DNA of 64,000 nucleotides from Roseovarius sp. Pro17. GTDB lineage: Bacteria > Pseudomonadota > Alphaproteobacteria > Rhodobacterales > Rhodobacteraceae. The notes under the pieces were generated by a model. That model had not been told where the DNA came from. It saw only the letters and a program-made list of their open reading frames with translations, and did no database searches. The DNA is taken from NCBI RefSeq assembly GCF_035599575.1, contig NZ_CP141179.1:1364001-1428000 (forward strand). Reading direction: 5' to 3'. Of the stretch, positions 11,009-21,405 are shown piece after piece. The position numbers and the translations under genes were made by a program. Position 1 is the stretch's first letter; each line of letters begins with the position of its first letter.

Positions 11009-11394
11009 TGTCTGAATTCTATCTTAAATGCACATCGCCGCGCGCGTCGCTTGGGTGATATCGCTTGTCGCGTGCACCGTTTGGCGAAACTTTGCAGCCT
11101 ATTCGATAGCCACTGTGAAGCCTCATAACGAATGATTCGGCGGAAACGCTGTTTCGCGATCCCGACGTGATCGGGCTATTTCTAACTATTGTTTCAAATT
11201 GCGAAACAGATTTGAAATTCAAAACTTAAATATAGCAGGCGAAACTATGACGCGATGACCGCTGTTTCTGCTTATTTCGATCGAATTTACCTGATTCAGA
11301 GCCACATTGATCTCTTTAACCCGGTTTTGCTGTCGCAGCGCGCGGGTGCCGTTGGGTAACATATCCGTGTGTTCATTAAACATGGAGAAGAAAC
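11009..11394. other. intergenic region with several dyads
   Basis: 386 bases without a credible gene. It holds GAAAC-GCT-GTTTC (11143-11155), CCCGA-N5-TCGGG (11161-11175) and TGTTTC-N7-GAAACA (11190-11208), and the word GAAAC/GTTTC recurs several more times. The stretch after 11180 is AT-rich and presumably carries the promoter of the small secreted protein at 11395. Confidence 0.5.
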
Positions 11395-11664
11395 ATGAAG
11401 ACGATTTTGATGGGGGCGATTGTCGCCATGGCTGCCGCCGCAACTCCGGCTCTGGCTTGGCAAGGTCAAAAAGTCGCGTGCTACGATAAGGTCTGGGTGC
11501 CTGCAACCTACCACACCAAGAAGTACCTCGAGTACCCTGCAAAGATGAAGTGGGAGCATGCGAACGGCCAGATGGTCGAAATGCATTATCCAGCTGTCTA
11601 CATTGAAAAGAAGTCGTTGGCCAAAGCGGGCCATTATGTTCTGCGTAAGGCGGCCTGCCGGTAA
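11395..11664 (+). CDS. small secreted two-cysteine protein, copy 1
   Basis: Unrecognised 89-residue protein. Residues 1-21 are a clear Sec signal peptide (MKTILMGAIVAMAAAATPALA), leaving a mature protein of about 68 residues. The mature part opens with KVACYDKVWVPATYHTKKYL and ends LAKAGHYVLRKAACR; its two cysteines, one near each end, could form a disulfide in the periplasm. The ATG follows a strong GGAGAAG site. It is a paralogue of the next gene, sharing Cys-Tyr-Lys/Asp-x-V-x-VPA-x-Y, a central E/M-x-YPA-x-Y and the C-terminal HxVLRxxxC pattern. Function unknown. Confidence 0.85.
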   Translation: MKTILMGAIVAMAAAATPALAWQGQKVACYDKVWVPATYHTKKYLEYPAKMKWEHANGQMVEMHYPAVYIEKKSLAKAGHYVLRKAACR

Positions 11665-11676
11665 TCCGTACGCCTG

Positions 11677-11706
11677 AGGACGCGCGCGCATTGCAGTGCG
11701 CGTCCT
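11677..11706 (+). terminator. hairpin between the paralogous small genes
   Basis: AGGACGCGC (11677-11685) pairs perfectly with GCGCGTCCT (11698-11706) across a 12-base loop, 12 bases after the first gene. There is no T run, so it may act as an RNA-stabilising hairpin or a partial terminator. Confidence 0.35.
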
Positions 11707-11826
11707 GCTCTGGCGCGGTGACGCTTTCGCGGGTGCGCCGCCCATCAACTACGACACAGCGTTCCCAATTATGCCGTAATCGACCTGCATGGTGTCCTTT
11801 GTATATCCCGCAGTAAGGAGAGCAGA

Positions 11827-12105
11827 ATGCACATTTTTAAATCCGTCGCCGCCGCTGTGTTGATCCTGGCCGCCGGCGTTCCTGCCGCGCAGGCCGATAA
11901 GGCCCGCGTGCTGGCTTGCTACAAGGAAGTGACCGTTCCAGCGCGCTACGACGTCAAGAAAGTCCTTCTGAGCGAGCCGTCGCACAAATATGTGCGCCGC
12001 GACGGGCTGGTTCTGCTTTTGGAATATCCGGCGATCTACCGCGAGGACAACAGGCTGGTTGAGCCCGAGCACATTGTTTTGCGTGAAGTGGTCTGCAAAA
12101 AGTAA
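11827..12105 (+). CDS. small secreted two-cysteine protein, copy 2
   Basis: A 92-residue paralogue of the gene at 11395. The signal peptide covers residues 1-23 (AAAVLILAAGVPAAQA). The mature part has CYKEVTVPARYDVKKVLL, a central LLLEYPAIYRED that aligns with MHYPAVYIEK of copy 1, and ends HIVLREVVCKK. Both cysteines are kept. The start follows AAGGAG. A weak ACCC/GGGT hairpin and a T-rich tract just after the stop (to about 12135) may end the transcript. The pair probably arose by tandem duplication and diverged. Role unknown; periplasmic location is inferred from the signal. Confidence 0.85.
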   Translation: MHIFKSVAAAVLILAAGVPAAQADKARVLACYKEVTVPARYDVKKVLLSEPSHKYVRRDGLVLLLEYPAIYREDNRLVEPEHIVLREVVCKK

Positions 12106-12445
12106 TACCCGACAAGGGTCGTTTCTTTTCAATCTTTTTCTGTATTGCCTCACTGCCACACGCAGAAAGGGCGGATCGCCTAGATCGGTGCGCGTATAAC
12201 GCGTTTGCAGACGCTCGCACGAACGTATCGCACCTACCTGACTGATTGCCCCAAATATCTACTACTTATCCGCGGCTCGAGTGTGCAAATCACGGTTTCT
12301 CGCTCTTTGTGCGCCATGCTCACGGACGGAGGCGGCGGGGGCTACCTAAAATGCGATGCGCGGCCATGACGGATGGTACGCCAAAGTCATTGCTTTGGGC
12401 ACCATCGCCATTTCAGAAGAAGTTTGGCCGTTATGCCTCTTACAG
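12106..12445. other. intergenic region between converging genes
   Basis: 340 bases between the second small secreted protein and the end of typA. No coding sequence was found. The only notable structure is the strong hairpin at 12372-12406, listed separately, plus a T-rich tract near 12115-12140. Confidence 0.5.
12372..12406 (-). other. strong hairpin downstream of typA
   Basis: GATGGT (12372-12377) pairs with ACCATC (12401-12406), and inside it CCAAAG (12381-12386) pairs with CTTTGG (12393-12398) around a 6-base loop. It lies 40 bases past the typA stop. No T run follows on either strand, so it may be a processing or stabilising structure for typA mRNA rather than a classical terminator. 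Confidence 0.4.
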
Positions 12446-14266
<1,821 letters not shown>

Positions 14267-14373
14267 TCGGGTCAATCCTTGGGGTTTTTTCACGCGCCCT
14301 ATAGGCTGCGCACCCGATTGACCAGAGAAAACAGGCGCGCGGGCGGATATAGACTAGTGTCACGGGCTTCTTG

Positions 14374-15252
14374 TTACAAGCGTAGCGCTGTTGGACCCAG
14401 ATCGCGCAGGGCGGCACCGGCACCCATCTTGAACCGGGCGATGCCGGGGGTGCGGGCGCAGTCAACGCGGCCAAGGTCCAACTGCGTGTAGCCCGATTGC
14501 GCCAGATGCCCGGCAGCGCGCCACATCAGCAGCGTGTGTGCGTTTAGCGCGCGTCCGCGCTGGCCGGTCCAGCCGATATGATAGGTGGCGGTGGGCGCGT
14601 GGAGCAGCATCAGCATAAAGGCTATCGGCGTTCCTGCCTCGCTCGCGGTCAGCATAAGAGTGCTGTCTGATGCTGTTTCGGCCCAGCGTTCGATAAAAAC
14701 CTGCGGTAGCGCGCCATATCGACGGATCCGCCGTTGCGCCACTTCCTGAGCCAGCAATGGTGCGTCCATGGTCATGTCGAGCGGGCGCGCGGTGACGGTC
14801 AGCCCGGCAGCCTCGGCCCGGACCAGCCGATTGCGCCACTTGCCATGCTGCGCGGCGCGGCGGGCATCCTCGCAAGGGGTGAGGTCCAGTTCGCCGATTT
14901 GCAGGCCTCTGGCGACGGGCAGTCCGCTGCGCAGCTGGGCTGCATCGCCACCTATTGCCCAGAGCGCGCGCCAAGGCGCTGCGCGGGGCAGGGCGGTCAG
15001 GGCGCGGCGCTTCTGATCGGAAGTGACGCTATCACTCCATACCGGCCCGCGCGGCAGCCACGCGATGCGCAGCGGCCCGATCCGGCGCGCGTGGATACGC
15101 GCCCGCCCGATCAATGCGCCATCATCGCTTACCTGCGCCACTGCCGTCTCGCAGCCAAAGCTGCGCAGGACAGCGGCGTAGGTACCGCTTTGCTGTAGGG
15201 GGGTGCCAGGCAGGTTATCCGCAAGACTGGGGTTGGTAAAGTCGATCTGCAT
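14374..15252 (-). CDS. FemAB/GNAT-like acyltransferase
   Basis: About 292 residues resembling the FemAB or BioF2-like acetyltransferase group, which move acyl or aminoacyl groups onto amines. Supporting features are the conserved charged helix KWRNRLVRAEAAGL, the strand GTPIAFMLMLLHAPTATYHI followed by GWTG, and the C-terminal LDLGRVDCARTPGIARFKMG that matches the family pattern of substrate-binding D/G...KxGxG. There is no signal peptide or membrane segment. The ATG at 15252 is taken; a GTG three codons earlier is possible, and neither has a good ribosome site. It lies 38 bases downstream of ssb. The acceptor is unknown. Confidence 0.7.
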   Translation of the reverse strand: MQIDFTNPSLADNLPGTPLQQSGTYAAVLRSFGCETAVAQVSDDGALIGRARIHARRIGPLRIAWLPRGPVWSDSVTSDQKRRALTALPRAAPWRALWAIGGDAAQLRSGLPVARGLQIGELDLTPCEDARRAAQHGKWRNRLVRAEAAGLTVTARPLDMTMDAPLLAQEVAQRRIRRYGALPQVFIERWAETASDSTLMLTASEAGTPIAFMLMLLHAPTATYHIGWTGQRGRALNAHTLLMWRAAGHLAQSGYTQLDLGRVDCARTPGIARFKMGAGAALRDLGPTALRL

Positions 15253-15299
15253 GGGCGCCACTTAGCCGCGCCCATGCCTAATATATCGTTAAGTCTCGA

Positions 15300-15836
15300 T
15301 CAGAACGGGATCTCATCGTCGAAGTCGCGTGATGGGGCGCTGCCGCCGCCACCGCCACCGCCACCGCCACCGCCGCCGGACCCGCCACTGGACCCGCCGC
15401 CATCGGACGGCCCGCCATAGCCACCGCCGCTATCGCCGCCGGAGTAGTCACCGCCGCCACCGCCACCTCCGCCGCCACCTTCGCTACGCCCGTCGAGCAT
15501 GGTCAGCGTGCCGTTAAACCCCTGAAGCACCACTTCGGTCGAATAGCGGTCCGCCCCGGACTGGTCCTGCCATTTTCGGGTTTGAAGCTGGCCCTCGATA
15601 TAGACCTTGGAGCCCTTGCGCAGATATTGCTCGGCGATGCGTACCAGACCTTCGTTGAAGATTGCGACCGAATGCCATTCGGTCTTTTCACGACGCTCGC
15701 CAGTGCTTTTGTCCTTCCAGTTTTCTGAGGTGGCGATGCGCAGGTTGCAGACCTTGCCGCCGTTCTGGAACGTGCGGACCTCGGGATCACGTCCCAGATT
15801 GCCGATGAGAATAACTTTGTTAACCGACCCGGCCAT
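15300..15836 (-). CDS. ssb: single-stranded DNA-binding protein
   Basis: Coats single-stranded DNA in replication and repair. The 178-residue protein has the OB fold in residues 1-110 ([55 protein letters not shown]) and the acidic partner-binding tail DFDDEIPF. Between them is an unusually glycine-pure linker of about 50 residues, written in near-repetitive GGC/GGT codons at 15340-15480. A strong AGGAGG site precedes the ATG. No SOS box was seen upstream, unlike recA. Confidence 0.96.
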   Translation of the reverse strand: MAGSVNKVILIGNLGRDPEVRTFQNGGKVCNLRIATSENWKDKSTGERREKTEWHSVAIFNEGLVRIAEQYLRKGSKVYIEGQLQTRKWQDQSGADRYSTEVVLQGFNGTLTMLDGRSEGGGGGGGGGGDYSGGDSGGGYGGPSDGGGSSGGSGGGGGGGGGGGGSAPSRDFDDEIPF

Positions 15837-15986
15837 GCGCGTCCTCCTGATAGGGCTTGGAATTTGACTATGTGTTACATCACCTGAACGGGGTTAATGC
15901 CAGCCTAAAATCGACGGGCGGCACCGGTTGGCAATCCGGCGCAAAGTAGCAGTCAGGCGCGAAAGGGTGGAAATTGGCGGCGGAAT

Positions 15987-15996
15987 CGGTTAACCG
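15987..15996. promoter_or_regulatory. palindrome upstream of the lytic transglycosylase
   Basis: CGGTTAACCG is a perfect 10-base palindrome, flanked by AATC and GATT to make a longer imperfect dyad. It lies 32 bases before the start at 16029, where a regulator or the promoter would sit. No specific regulator is proposed. Confidence 0.3.
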
Positions 15997-16028
15997 GATT
16001 GGAACGGGGACAGAAAAGAGATTTCAGC

Positions 16029-16613
16029 ATGAAGATATTTCTTGGCACGGCATTCGCATTTTGCGCGCTTGCCCAGATGGGTCACGCCGACGTTCTGTCG
16101 ACCAAAAGCCGTGGTAACGTCTTTAAATCGCAAACAAGTGTGCTGGATAACCGGGCTGCGTCTCAATATAAGGCGTCTGTGCGGTTGCAGCCGGCCAAGA
16201 TCAACACCCCGACCAAATGGGGCACGGCCAAGGCCTATACCGGCAGGTATCGCGGCGAGTTTCTAAAGATGGCCAAGGCCGCCGCGCACAAGCATTCGAT
16301 CCCCGAGGATCTGTTCCTGCGCCTTATCCAGCAAGAAAGCGGTTGGAAGGCGGCGGCGCTGTCGCACAAGGGCGCGATCGGGCTGGCACAACTGATGCCG
16401 GGTACGGCCGCTGTTCTGCGCGTCGATCCGCATGACCCCCGCCAAAACCTTGAGGGTGGGGCGCGTTACCTCGCAATGCAGTACCGCGCGTTTGGGTCGT
16501 GGCGGCTGGCGCTGGCGGCATATAATGCCGGGCCTGCGGCGGTCGAAAAATACGGTGATGTGCCGCCCTACAAAGAAACCACCAACTACGTGCGCGTGAT
16601 CTGGGGCAGCTGA
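16029..16613 (+). CDS. secreted lytic transglycosylase
   Basis: Cleaves the glycan strands of peptidoglycan between MurNAc and GlcNAc. The 194-residue protein has a signal peptide to about residue 20 ([12 protein letters not shown]) and a C-terminal SLT domain with the catalytic glutamate in [20 protein letters not shown], then QLMPGTA and [13 protein letters not shown]. The open frame extends upstream with TTG, but the ATG at 16029 gives the proper signal peptide. It is short, holding little beyond the catalytic domain. It converges with the AraC regulator gene 7 bases downstream. Confidence 0.9.
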   Translation: MKIFLGTAFAFCALAQMGHADVLSTKSRGNVFKSQTSVLDNRAASQYKASVRLQPAKINTPTKWGTAKAYTGRYRGEFLKMAKAAAHKHSIPEDLFLRLIQQESGWKAAALSHKGAIGLAQLMPGTAAVLRVDPHDPRQNLEGGARYLAMQYRAFGSWRLALAAYNAGPAAVEKYGDVPPYKETTNYVRVIWGS

Positions 16614-16620
16614 GGCTGCG

Positions 16621-17409
16621 TCATTCCTTGCGTGCCCGCTTGCGCAGCTCGGACGGGCTGAGCCTTGTGTGCTGCGTGATGAAGCGCGAAAAATAAGCGG
16701 CGCTGCCGAATCCCAACTGCGCCGCCACATGGCGGATCGCGTCATTGCCATCCTCCAGCATTTCGCGCGCGGCATGCAGCGTGCGCTGCACCAGCAGATC
16801 GGCGGCAGTCATCCCGCAGCAGGCCTTGCAGCTGCGCGTAAGATGCGTGGGCGTCACCCCCAGATCGCGGGCGTAGGCGGCCATCGGCTGACCCTGGGCG
16901 TGGTTTTGTTCGATCAGCGCGGCGTAGGCCATGACCAGACGCTGCGCGGCTGTGGGGCGCGGCGCAGCTTCCTGACCGATCAGAGCGCGGCGCAGCCAGA
17001 CGGTTATGAGGATGGCCAGCGCCTGACTGGCCTCATCGGCAAACGGGCGGCCTTGGGCTGATTCGCGGGTCATGGCGTCCAGCAGGGATGTCAGTTCGGC
17101 CTGTTGTTGCACCTCGCGGATGCGCAGATGCTCGGGCATATCCGGCATCAGGGCAGGGCCGCCGGGCGCGATCAGGCAGACCTGTCCATAACAGGCGGGG
17201 CCGATATCCAGCGAGAATAGCGTGTCGGCGGGAACGGTCAGCGCATTATGCGCGCCCACCCCGCGCCGCAGCCCGCCGACCGTGGCGCGGGCCTGACCGC
17301 GCGTCACCCAGATCAACGCATGGCGCGGCTGGCTGTGCGGCAGGCTTAGCCGCCAAGGTGCGCCGTGCGACCATTGCGCCAAGGTCATAAGCTGGGGGGC
17401 ATCAGTCAT
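16621..17409 (-). CDS. AraC-family transcriptional regulator
   Basis: A 262-residue regulator with an N-terminal cupin-like ligand domain (HALIWVTRGQARATVGGLRR) and a C-terminal double helix-turn-helix at about residues 165-260 (YARDLGVTPTHLTRSCKACC, GMTAADLLVQ, HVAAQLGFGSAAYFSRFITQ, TRLSPSELRKR). The effector and targets are unknown. It stands alone, converging with the lytic transglycosylase gene and downstream of miaA in the same direction. Confidence 0.9.
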   Translation of the reverse strand: MTDAPQLMTLAQWSHGAPWRLSLPHSQPRHALIWVTRGQARATVGGLRRGVGAHNALTVPADTLFSLDIGPACYGQVCLIAPGGPALMPDMPEHLRIREVQQQAELTSLLDAMTRESAQGRPFADEASQALAILITVWLRRALIGQEAAPRPTAAQRLVMAYAALIEQNHAQGQPMAAYARDLGVTPTHLTRSCKACCGMTAADLLVQRTLHAAREMLEDGNDAIRHVAAQLGFGSAAYFSRFITQHTRLSPSELRKRARKE

Positions 17410-17502
17410 CGAGGGCCTCGGTCCATGTCAGTATGGTCCAAGTTTATCGCGCAACGGGCGCGATAGACACGCCAAAATATCGGATATTGGAAATTCGGCG
17501 GT

Positions 17503-18378
17503 TTAGGGCAGTGTTATGCGCTGCCACCCTTTCATTCGCGCGCGAAACCAAGTGCGCTGACGCTTGGCGAATTGTCGCGTGGCTATCGTGGCGGCGTCCA
17601 GGGCTTGGCCCCTGTTCAGCTCTCCGCGCAGATGTGCCGCCAGCTCGGGTGCGCCGATGGCCTTGGCGCTGGGATGCTCGGCATGGCCGTGCGCCAGATT
17701 TGCGCGCACCTCGTCCAGCGCGCCCGCGTCCATCATCGCATCCAGCCGCGCCGCAATGCGTGCATTCAGCCAGTCGCGATCCGCATCCAGCAGCAATGCG
17801 TGACAGCGTGCCAGTGGCAGCAGGGGCGGCGGTGTGGCGCCTTGCCATTTGGCCAGACCTTGGCCCGTGGCGCGCTGCACCTCCCACGCGCGCTGCACGC
17901 GCATCGGGTTGCGCAGATCTGTGCGGGTGCGCGTGGCATCGTCCAGCGCGTTGATCATTTGGTCCAGACCGCCGCCGGTGCGCAGCGCGTCGCCTTCAGC
18001 CCGCACAGAGGCGGGAATCGGTGGGATTTCGGCCAAACCTTCGGTCAACGCGGTGAAATACAGCCCCGTGCCGCCGACGATGATCGGGCGTGGCGCATCC
18101 GTTAGCAGGGGGACCACCTCGCGCAGCCAGTGTCCCACCGAATAGTCGGCATCCTGAGGGATATGACCATATAGCATGTGGGGTACACGTGCCTCATCCT
18201 CGGGCGAGGGCCGCGCGGTAAGGATGCGCCATCCGGCGTAAACCTGCATGGAATCGGCATTGATGATCGCCCCGCCGAACCGCTGCGCGATCTCCAGCGC
18301 CAGCGCGGATTTCCCTGACGCGGTCGGCCCGGCGATCAGCACAGGCGCGTGCGCAGATATGTCCAGATGCTCCAGCAT
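17503..18378 (-). CDS. miaA: tRNA dimethylallyltransferase
   Basis: Adds a dimethylallyl group from DMAPP to N6 of A37 in tRNAs reading codons that begin with U; DMAPP comes from the pathway that includes dxr in this window. The 291-residue protein has the P-loop [20 protein letters not shown], the [19 protein letters not shown] substrate segment, a [10 protein letters not shown] strand and the basic [13 protein letters not shown]-terminal region. The frame stays open to 18450; the ATG at 18378 is chosen for its fit to the family N terminus, but its ribosome site is poor. It diverges from pyrH. Confidence 0.94.
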   Translation of the reverse strand: MLEHLDISAHAPVLIAGPTASGKSALALEIAQRFGGAIINADSMQVYAGWRILTARPSPEDEARVPHMLYGHIPQDADYSVGHWLREVVPLLTDAPRPIIVGGTGLYFTALTEGLAEIPPIPASVRAEGDALRTGGGLDQMINALDDATRTRTDLRNPMRVQRAWEVQRATGQGLAKWQGATPPPLLPLARCHALLLDADRDWLNARIAARLDAMMDAGALDEVRANLAHGHAEHPSAKAIGAPELAAHLRGELNRGQALDAATIATRQFAKRQRTWFRARMKGWQRITLP

Positions 18379-18536
18379 GGCGTCGCTTCTATCGTGGCAA
18401 TACGCGGCTGGCGAGGCCTTGCGCGGCGTTTTGCGGCCACCGCCGGACAAGACCGCTCTTTAAGCGATTGAACTATGCCGCCATATGCGACATTTTGCGC
18501 GCCAGAGACCTTACCAGACCGCTTAGGAGCCACCCC

Positions 18537-19268
18537 ATGCCGGACAGCGACACCCCCAAGGCGACCTTTCGGCGCGTTATGCTGAAAATCTCGGGGGAGG
18601 CGTTGATGGGCGATCAGGCCTATGGCCTGCACCCGCCCACGGTCGAACGCATCGCGCGCGAAGTAAAAGTGGTGCACGACATGGGCGTCGAGATCTGCAT
18701 GGTGATCGGCGGCGGCAATATATTTCGCGGGCTGCAAGGCAGCGCGCAGGGGATGGAGCGCACGACAGCTGACTACATGGGTATGCTGGCGACCGTCATG
18801 AATGCGCTGGCGATGCAGAGTGCACTGGAAGAGTTGGGCGCATTCTGCCGCGTCATCTCCGCCATCCGCATGGACGAAGTGGCCGAGCCATATATCCGTC
18901 GCCGCGCCGTGCGCCATCTAGAGAAAAAGCGGATTTGCATCTTTGCCGCGGGTACGGGCAATCCCTACTTCACCACAGATACCGCCGCGACGCTGCGCGC
19001 CAATGAAATGGCCTGCGAGGCGATCTTTAAGGGTACCAAGGTGGACGGCGTCTATGACAAGGATCCGATGACCAATCCCGACGCCGTGCGCTATGATCGC
19101 ATCAGCTATGACGATGTGCTGACCAAGCATCTGAAAGTCATGGATGCCAGCGCCATAGCACTGGCGCGCGACAACAACCTGCCGATCATCGTATTCAGCC
19201 TCGACGAGCCGGGAGGATTCAAGGGAATCCTTGCCGGAGAAGGCACCTATACCACTGTTCACGCCTAA
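18537..19268 (+). CDS. pyrH: UMP kinase
   Basis: Phosphorylates UMP to UDP, the step leading to all other pyrimidine nucleotides. The 243-residue protein of the amino-acid-kinase fold has [11 protein letters not shown], the glycine loop [10 protein letters not shown], the UMP-binding [20 protein letters not shown] and [12 protein letters not shown] followed by GVYDKDPM. The frame is open upstream, but TAGGAG precedes the ATG at 18537 by 7 bases. It begins the pyrH-frr-uppS-cdsA-dxr run, 30 bases ahead of frr. Confidence 0.97.
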   Translation: MPDSDTPKATFRRVMLKISGEALMGDQAYGLHPPTVERIAREVKVVHDMGVEICMVIGGGNIFRGLQGSAQGMERTTADYMGMLATVMNALAMQSALEELGAFCRVISAIRMDEVAEPYIRRRAVRHLEKKRICIFAAGTGNPYFTTDTAATLRANEMACEAIFKGTKVDGVYDKDPMTNPDAVRYDRISYDDVLTKHLKVMDASAIALARDNNLPIIVFSLDEPGGFKGILAGEGTYTTVHA

Positions 19269-19298
19269 AGGCGCGAGACCGCAAAAGGATACATCATC

Positions 19299-19865
19299 AT
19301 GGCTGACGATATAGAAATCGACACCGCCGATCTGGAACGGCGCATGGAAGGGGCGATCGCCTCGCTCAGGACCGAATTTGCATCGCTGCGCACCGGCCGC
19401 GCCAGCGCCTCGATGCTGGAACCGGTGATGGTCGACGCCTATGGTACGCCCACGCCGATCAATCAGGTAGGCACCGTCAACGTGCCCGAGCCGCGCATGG
19501 TCACGATCAACGTCTGGGACAAAAGCCTTGTCAACAAGGTCGAAAAGGCCATTCGCAATAGTGGCCTTGGCATCAATCCGCAGATGAATGGCACGATCAT
19601 CATGCTACCCATTCCCGAATTGAACGAAGAGCGCCGCCGCGATCTGACCAAGGTCGCCTCGAATTATGCCGAGCACGCCCGCGTCGCCGTGCGCAACGTG
19701 CGCCGCGACGGTATGGACCAGATCAAGAAGGCCAAAAACGACGGGGGCATGTCCGAGGACGACCAGAAATTCTGGGAAACCGAGGTGCAGGATTTGACCA
19801 ATCGCTTTATCACTCGTGTCGACGACACGCTGGAAACCAAACAAGCGGAGATCATGCAAGTCTGA
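19299..19865 (+). CDS. frr: ribosome recycling factor
   Basis: Splits the post-termination ribosome together with EF-G. The 188-residue protein has the normal length and the family motifs [20 protein letters not shown] near the N terminus, [19 protein letters not shown], and the C-terminal helix [20 protein letters not shown]. An AAAGGA site lies ahead of the ATG. Its stop overlaps the uppS start (TGATG). Confidence 0.98.
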   Translation: MADDIEIDTADLERRMEGAIASLRTEFASLRTGRASASMLEPVMVDAYGTPTPINQVGTVNVPEPRMVTINVWDKSLVNKVEKAIRNSGLGINPQMNGTIIMLPIPELNEERRRDLTKVASNYAEHARVAVRNVRRDGMDQIKKAKNDGGMSEDDQKFWETEVQDLTNRFITRVDDTLETKQAEIMQV

Positions 19866-20626
19866 TGTTCGGGCGCAAGGGCAAAACCGGCGCCGGGGCG
19901 GGCAGACCCACCCCCGAGGTGCATCAGGGCCCGCGCCATGTGGCCGTGATCATGGATGGCAATGGCCGTTGGGCGCAGGCGCGTGGACGTCCGCGCCTTT
20001 TCGGCCATCACGCCGGGGCCAAGCGTGTGCGCGAGATCGTCGATGCCTGCCCCGAACTCGGGGTCAAGTATCTGACCGTCTTTGCCTTTTCGACCGAGAA
20101 CTGGAAGCGCACGCAGACTGAGGTCGCCGGCCTCATGAGCCTCTTTCGCCGCTACATCGCCAAAGAGGCGCGCGCGCTGCTCGACGAGGGTGTGCGCGTG
20201 CGTTTCATTGGCGACCGTGTGCGGCTGGATGCCAAGCTGATCGCCCTGATGGACGAACTTGAGGGCATGACGGAACATAACGAGCGTATCCACCTGACCA
20301 TTGCGCTGAACTACGGTAGCCGCGACGAGGTGAGCCGCGCGATCAAGGATCTGGCACACGATGTCGCTGCGGGCAGGCTTAGCCCCGATGATGTGGATGA
20401 AGAAACTTTGACAAGGTACTTGGATACAAGGGTTTTACCAGATCCAGACCTCGTTATTCGCACTTCGGGAGAGGCGCGCGTGTCGAACTTTCTTCTGTGG
20501 CAGTCGGCCTATGCGGAATACGAATTCGTCGACACGCTCTGGCCCGACTTTACCAAGGAGATTTTCGCCGGGATCGTGTCGGCCTACGGGGTGCGCGATC
20601 GGCGCTACGGAGGGACGCGGGCATGA
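19865..20626 (+). CDS. uppS: undecaprenyl diphosphate synthase
   Basis: Condenses FPP with eight IPP units in cis to make the C55 carrier lipid for peptidoglycan and O-antigen synthesis. The 253-residue protein has the catalytic loop VAVIMDGNGRWAQARGRPR, HHAGAKRVREIVDAC, FAFSTENWKR, and the C-terminal RTSGEARVSNFLLWQSAYAE with EFVDTLWPDF. It shares a base with the frr stop and overlaps cdsA by ATGA, so translational coupling is likely. Confidence 0.97.
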   Translation: MFGRKGKTGAGAGRPTPEVHQGPRHVAVIMDGNGRWAQARGRPRLFGHHAGAKRVREIVDACPELGVKYLTVFAFSTENWKRTQTEVAGLMSLFRRYIAKEARALLDEGVRVRFIGDRVRLDAKLIALMDELEGMTEHNERIHLTIALNYGSRDEVSRAIKDLAHDVAAGRLSPDDVDEETLTRYLDTRVLPDPDLVIRTSGEARVSNFLLWQSAYAEYEFVDTLWPDFTKEIFAGIVSAYGVRDRRYGGTRA

Positions 20627-21405
20627 GCGGCAAGGAACGTTGGGGCGATTTGAATGTTCGCCTGATTTCGGCAGGCGTCATGATTGCGCTCGGAATTGTG
20701 CTGCTGTGGCTGGGCGGCGCGGCCTTTATGCTGGCGATCTGGGCCCTCGCCGGGGCCATGGTTTGGGAACTCTCGCGGATGCTGGGCGGGCGCGCTTGGG
20801 CGCCGGGCATGGGCGTGATAGCCGCATTGGCGCTGGCGCTGGCATGGGCGCTGCCCGTGTGGCTGGCCGTGCCGGGTTTGATCGCGGTGGCGTGCTTTGG
20901 TGCATGGCAGATTTCCGAGCGTCGGGTGCTGTTCGGTGCATACGCTGCGGCCATCCTGCTGGCCTGCCACACGACAATCCTGCTGAGAATTGACGCCGGC
21001 ACGGCATGGCTGCTGTGGGTCGTCTGCGTCGTCGTGGCGACCGACGTGGCGGGTTACATGGCGGGCCGGGCCCTCGGCGGGCCAAAATTCTGGCCCGCGA
21101 TTAGCCCCAAAAAGACGTGGAGCGGCACAATCGCAGGCTGGCTGGCGGCGGGTATCGTCGGCATCGCCTTTGGCATCTTCTTGGGCGCAGGGGCAGGGCT
21201 GATGGTTCTGTCAGTGCTCTTGTCCATCGCGGGCCAGGCCGGTGACATTTGGGAGAGCTGGATCAAGCGGCGCGTCGGCGTCAAGGACAGCTCGAACCTG
21301 ATCCCCGGGCATGGCGGTGTGCTGGACCGGTTCGACGCGATGCTGGGCGCGACCCTTTTGACCGGCGGGCTGTGGCTGTTCGGGCTGGTCCCGGGGATTT
21401 CATGA
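20623..21405 (+). CDS. cdsA: phosphatidate cytidylyltransferase
   Basis: Makes CDP-diacylglycerol from phosphatidate and CTP at the inner membrane, the precursor of all phospholipids. The 260-residue protein is mostly hydrophobic with about six to eight helices and ends in the CdsA signature KDSSNLIPGHGGVLDRFDAM. A longer frame starts at 20497 inside uppS; the ATG at 20623 overlaps the uppS stop as ATGA and gives the usual size. Its own stop overlaps the dxr start the same way. Confidence 0.95.
   Translation: MSGKERWGDLNVRLISAGVMIALGIVLLWLGGAAFMLAIWALAGAMVWELSRMLGGRAWAPGMGVIAALALALAWALPVWLAVPGLIAVACFGAWQISERRVLFGAYAAAILLACHTTILLRIDAGTAWLLWVVCVVVATDVAGYMAGRALGGPKFWPAISPKKTWSGTIAGWLAAGIVGIAFGIFLGAGAGLMVLSVLLSIAGQAGDIWESWIKRRVGVKDSSNLIPGHGGVLDRFDAMLGATLLTGGLWLFGLVPGIS

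Noticed and set aside
15837..16028. Search for an SOS box upstream of ssb.
   Set aside because: No GTTC/GAAC pair with a 7-base spacer occurs in the gap.
18440..18486. Minus-strand stretch resembling the 5' half of a tRNA, with GGCGGCATAGTTCAATCG and a D-stem.
   Set aside because: The anticodon stem does not pair and no T-arm (GGTTCGAATCC) follows, so it is chance similarity or a distant relict; too weak to call.
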